From assembly GCF_001548235.1 (NCBI RefSeq), contig NZ_AP014938.1, positions 1 to 64,000 of the forward strand: 64,000 bases of DNA, in the 5' to 3' direction. Positions 61,324-64,000 of this stretch are shown piece after piece. Within the stretch, counting starts at the first letter, position 1; each line of letters opens with the position of its first letter. The notes below the pieces were generated by a model, which made no database searches, was not told where the DNA came from, and saw only the letters and a program-made list of their open reading frames with translations. Origin of the DNA: Rothia mucilaginosa (lineage in GTDB: Bacteria > Actinomycetota > Actinomycetes > Actinomycetales > Micrococcaceae). The position numbers were made by a program, and so were the translations under genes.

Positions 61324-63378
61324 CCACGAGGCGCCCCGCGCCACCCGGCGAGCGCCCGCGCGCTCAGCCTATCGTTGCTGCTGGGTTTGAGCCCGCTTGC
61401 CGGTATTACTCCGGCGGCGCTTGCAACACCGACCCAGGCAGCACCCGCGCAGGCAGAACCGGAACAGGCAACCCCCGCGCAGGCAGAACCGGAACAGGCA
61501 ACCCCCGCCTCCCCTACCCTGTTGACCCCTCCCACCCCTGCGGAGGATAAGAAACCTGACAACCCGGTTGGCATGAAGCTCACCTCGGGCACCCTCAATA
61601 TTTCTGAGGGCGGCACTGTCTCTGTGACCACCGCGCCGCTAAGTGCCGAGTTCCGCGCGAAGTACACGTTCTTTGAGTTCGGCATTGTGGAGCGCGGTCA
61701 GAATTACCTTTGGTCACGTTATGGCGATCGCCTTCCTGAGGCGCAGTACGGCAGCAAGGTTGCCGACCTCCGTGCTGAGGGTAAGGCCCACGATAATCCT
61801 GATGGGAGCGTCACGTTCACTCTTGATATCCCGAAGCAGTGGATGATGGTTCCGGAGGGTACCCTCTTCGATGTGGTGCTGACTTACTACCCGTCCAATC
61901 AGTCGGAGCCGGACCCCTATTCTCCGTATGAAGATCCTCGTAGCACGGCGCGAATTCCTTTGCCCACGGTGCGCGACCCTGAGCCTAATCAGCCGACGTA
62001 CCGCTACAGCATTTCTGCGATTGATAAGCCGTGGCAGGATACAACTCTGACGGTTGAGGGTTACCATATTCTCCACCCGAATATCGTGGGCGGGTACGAC
62101 GGCCAAGCGTACGTTACTCTGTATGAGGCAGACCCGGCTACGGGAAAGATTATGGGACGCCCTGTTTTCTCTCACGTGGTTCCGATGACAGGCGACTGCT
62201 GGAATTACTGTATCGGGTTCCGTAATAACTACTTCGCCACGAAGATGACAATTCCGGCGGGTACGTTGAAGCCGGGCAGGCTCTATGTGATTGGTATCTA
62301 CGGTTCTAATCTTCCTCACCCGGGCGAGGAAGACTATAACGGCAGCTTGCTGACCAGTGTTGCGCAGTTCCTTCCGGTGCGGTCTGGGCAACCGAGCGAT
62401 AACCAGCCGAATCCTGACCAACAGTTGGCGCGTCCGGACTTGTACATTCCGTATAAGCGCGTCAACCCGTATCAGGAGATGAATACTCTCACCGCGCGCG
62501 TCTCTAATCTTCCGAAACTTACCGAGGGCTATTACCGTTTCTCGGTTCAGGCGACGGATATTTTTGGCGAGCCGACCGGCGAGAAGGCTTTGGAGCAGAT
62601 TATCCCTGCTGAGCGCATCCACAATAGTGCCGCTGAGGAGACATTGAATGTCCCCGGTAGTACGCTGAATTATGAGGGGTCTTACAGGGTTGTTCTGGAG
62701 AAGGTGACCCCCGGCAAGGATGGCGCCGCAGATGCGGTCGAGCCGGTGGCTTCTGAGAATCTTGACCTCTTGGCGAATACTACCGAGGAGCAGAAGGCGG
62801 CTGTTGAGTGGGTTAAGCAGCAGGCTCTTCTGGACGAGAGTAAGACCGTTTTGAGTCGCCGCGACGTCACGGTGGCGTTATACCGCTTGGCGGGTTCCCC
62901 GAAGGTTGAGCTGCCTGCAACCAGTCCTTACGCGGATGTGGCACCAAGCAACCCGGACTACACTGCGTACATTTGGGCTCGTCAGAAGGGCATTACCTTC
63001 GGCTGGGCGGATGGCAAGTTCCACCCAGAGGCGAAACTTTCGACGCGTTCTACGTTGGCGTTCCTGTACAGGTACCAGCGGATGGTCGCGCCGGCTCCTG
63101 TGCCGGAGTCGAGCAGTTTACCGTCTTTGTCTGTGCCTAAGAATAGTAGCGTGCCGGATGATTCTCCCATCCGGGTTTCGCGCTCGCATTGGTCCGATTA
63201 TGAGCGTACAGATACTGCGTTCTGGAGGGAATCGCTGTGGGCTACTCAGCAGTTCATCTGGGGTTATAAGGATTATTCTCGCCGCTACGCTGAGGATTTC
63301 AGTTTGGATTCTGTTTCTTCTTCGGAGTTGGCGGTCATGCTGTACCGCATGGAGCACGGCGGCAGCCGCCTCAAGTAG
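61303..63378 (+). CDS. Exported SLH-domain surface protein, 691 aa
   Basis: Sec signal near-identical to that of the previous gene (SLSLLLGLSPLAGITPAAL). The linker holds a perfect 30-bp tandem duplication (61444-61503) coding for PAQAEPEQAT twice. Modules follow in order: SGTLNISEGGTVSVTTAPL (about 90), Ig-like with DTTLTVEGYHIL and a Cys pair CWNYC, YYRFSVQATDIFGEPTGE, and AYRVVLEKVTP-like end. SLH-like units at about 520-691 match the 1081-aa protein nearly word for word over SPKVELPATSPYADVAPS. It ends VMLYRMEHGGSRLK. Function as for its paralogues. Confidence 0.82.
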   Translation: MMSSFFTPRGAPRHPASARALSLSLLLGLSPLAGITPAALATPTQAAPAQAEPEQATPAQAEPEQATPASPTLLTPPTPAEDKKPDNPVGMKLTSGTLNISEGGTVSVTTAPLSAEFRAKYTFFEFGIVERGQNYLWSRYGDRLPEAQYGSKVADLRAEGKAHDNPDGSVTFTLDIPKQWMMVPEGTLFDVVLTYYPSNQSEPDPYSPYEDPRSTARIPLPTVRDPEPNQPTYRYSISAIDKPWQDTTLTVEGYHILHPNIVGGYDGQAYVTLYEADPATGKIMGRPVFSHVVPMTGDCWNYCIGFRNNYFATKMTIPAGTLKPGRLYVIGIYGSNLPHPGEEDYNGSLLTSVAQFLPVRSGQPSDNQPNPDQQLARPDLYIPYKRVNPYQEMNTLTARVSNLPKLTEGYYRFSVQATDIFGEPTGEKALEQIIPAERIHNSAAEETLNVPGSTLNYEGSYRVVLEKVTPGKDGAADAVEPVASENLDLLANTTEEQKAAVEWVKQQALLDESKTVLSRRDVTVALYRLAGSPKVELPATSPYADVAPSNPDYTAYIWARQKGITFGWADGKFHPEAKLSTRSTLAFLYRYQRMVAPAPVPESSSLPSLSVPKNSSVPDDSPIRVSRSHWSDYERTDTAFWRESLWATQQFIWGYKDYSRRYAEDFSLDSVSSSELAVMLYRMEHGGSRLK

Positions 63379-63641
63379 TTTCGGTGCGTGAAGTGGCTAG
63401 TGGGCTGTGTTCTTCGAGTCGTTGTGCCTGCAGGCTCAACAGCTAGACCAGTCCCGCCCCTAGCATCCTTTACAGGTACCGGTGAGAGGAATCGGGAGCG
63501 TTACCCGATGGGAATCTTCCCGTGAGTAGCGCCCCGGTTTCCCGGCCCTTGATTTACTCAACCTTTTTCACTCGCTTCACCTATTCACGCTTCACCTGTT
63601 CATTCGCTTCACTCACCGTACAGTTTTTTGTAGATGGGATA
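63379..63641. other. Intergenic region before the fifth SLH gene
   Basis: The right part (63555-63641) is a diverged version of the shared upstream segment, with a duplicated pyrimidine-rich CTTCACTC/CTTCACCT stretch. The left part has no counterpart in the other gaps. Confidence 0.5.
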
Positions 63642-64000
63642 ATGATGTCTTCATTCTTCACACCACGAGGCGCCCGGTGCCGCTCAACTGCGCCGAGCCA
63701 CCCGGCGAGCGCCCGTGCGCTCAGCCTGTCACTGCTGCTGGGTTTGAGCCCGCTTGCCGGTGTTACTCCGGCGGCACTCGCAGCACCGGCTCAGGCGGCA
63801 CCTGACCAGCAGGCGCAGCCAGCACAGGTAGCCCCCGCCTCCCCCGCCGCAGCTCAAGAAGATGCTGACGAATCCACGTCTTCGCTTCCGGAGGCGGATG
63901 ATTCTCGCTATCCTGAAGTGGATGATCATCGCCATCCTGAAATGGAAGGGTTTAAAGTCTCTCCTGAGACTCTCAACATTTCTCGAGGCGGCACCGTAAC
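63642..64000 (+). CDS. Exported SLH-array protein, N-terminal part, cut by the window end
   Basis: Open through the last base. It starts MMSSFFTPRGARCRS, with the same Sec signal as its neighbours (SLSLLLGLSPLAGVTPAAL), an Ala/Gln/Pro linker, an acidic Asp/Glu/His segment with DDSRYPEVDDHRHPEMEG, and the beginning of the first module, SPETLNISRGGTV. The SLH part is expected beyond the window. Preceded by TTTTTTGTAGATGGGATA. Confidence 0.8.
   Translation, partial: MMSSFFTPRGARCRSTAPSHPASARALSLSLLLGLSPLAGVTPAALAAPAQAAPDQQAQPAQVAPASPAAAQEDADESTSSLPEADDSRYPEVDDHRHPEMEGFKVSPETLNISRGGTV

Overview
The window looks like a chromosomal segment from a moderately high-GC actinobacterium of the Micrococcaceae, most likely the oral genus Rothia (R. 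mucilaginosa-like). This rests on recognised gene orders and families: rplS-lepB-rnhB-DUF2469-yraN-comM-dprA-xerC, fabD-fabH-acpP-fabF, a PdtaR-type ANTAR regulator, an MptA/B-type mannosyltransferase and an FMN-riboswitch-controlled PnuX riboflavin transporter. The genus call is inference from remembered family features, not a database match. Coordinates were counted by hand and may be off by a base or two for short sites.

Layout. 0-13 kb: a frameshifted iron/siderophore-type binding lipoprotein, an unrecognised protein, YigZ, CoaE, ribosomal protein S1, DNA polymerase I, a dicarboxylate/amino-acid symporter and a hotdog thioesterase. 13-19 kb: the ANTAR regulator, then a small accessory stretch. 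It holds a degenerate PIN-like protein, two proteins of unknown function (one a membrane protein with a Gly/Asn-rich motif) and a DUF559/AbiEi-like nuclease-fold protein. Four related palindromes with a CACATGTG core lie between these genes. 19-33 kb: FtsY, an MFS exporter, a PIG-V-like mannosyltransferase, trpE-trpC, and a riboflavin operon (pnuX-ribD-ribEB-ribA-ribH) behind an FMN riboswitch. In that operon riboflavin synthase and DHBP synthase are one fused protein. 33-38 kb: the fatty-acid synthesis operon. 38-47 kb: competence, recombination and protein-export genes (xerC, dprA, comM, yraN, rnhB, lepB, rplS), with divergent ssb. 47-54 kb: a membrane-anchored HNH nuclease, tRNA-Arg, MptB-like enzyme, oligoribonuclease, tRNA-His, peptide deformylase, RNase P RNA and YaaA. 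54-64 kb: a tandem array of five exported SLH-domain proteins, the last cut by the window end. They share start-site DNA, Ig-like modules and C-termini.

Together the first 54 kb is mostly housekeeping. The parts least explained by known biology are: the SLH paralogue array; a G-rich intergenic element present three times with compensatory base changes; the CACATGTG palindromes; a terminator-bounded, highly structured non-coding stretch near 32.45-32.94 kb; a structured leader in front of rplS; and the RibE-RibB fusion. No CRISPR array, insertion sequence, prophage or complete restriction system was seen.
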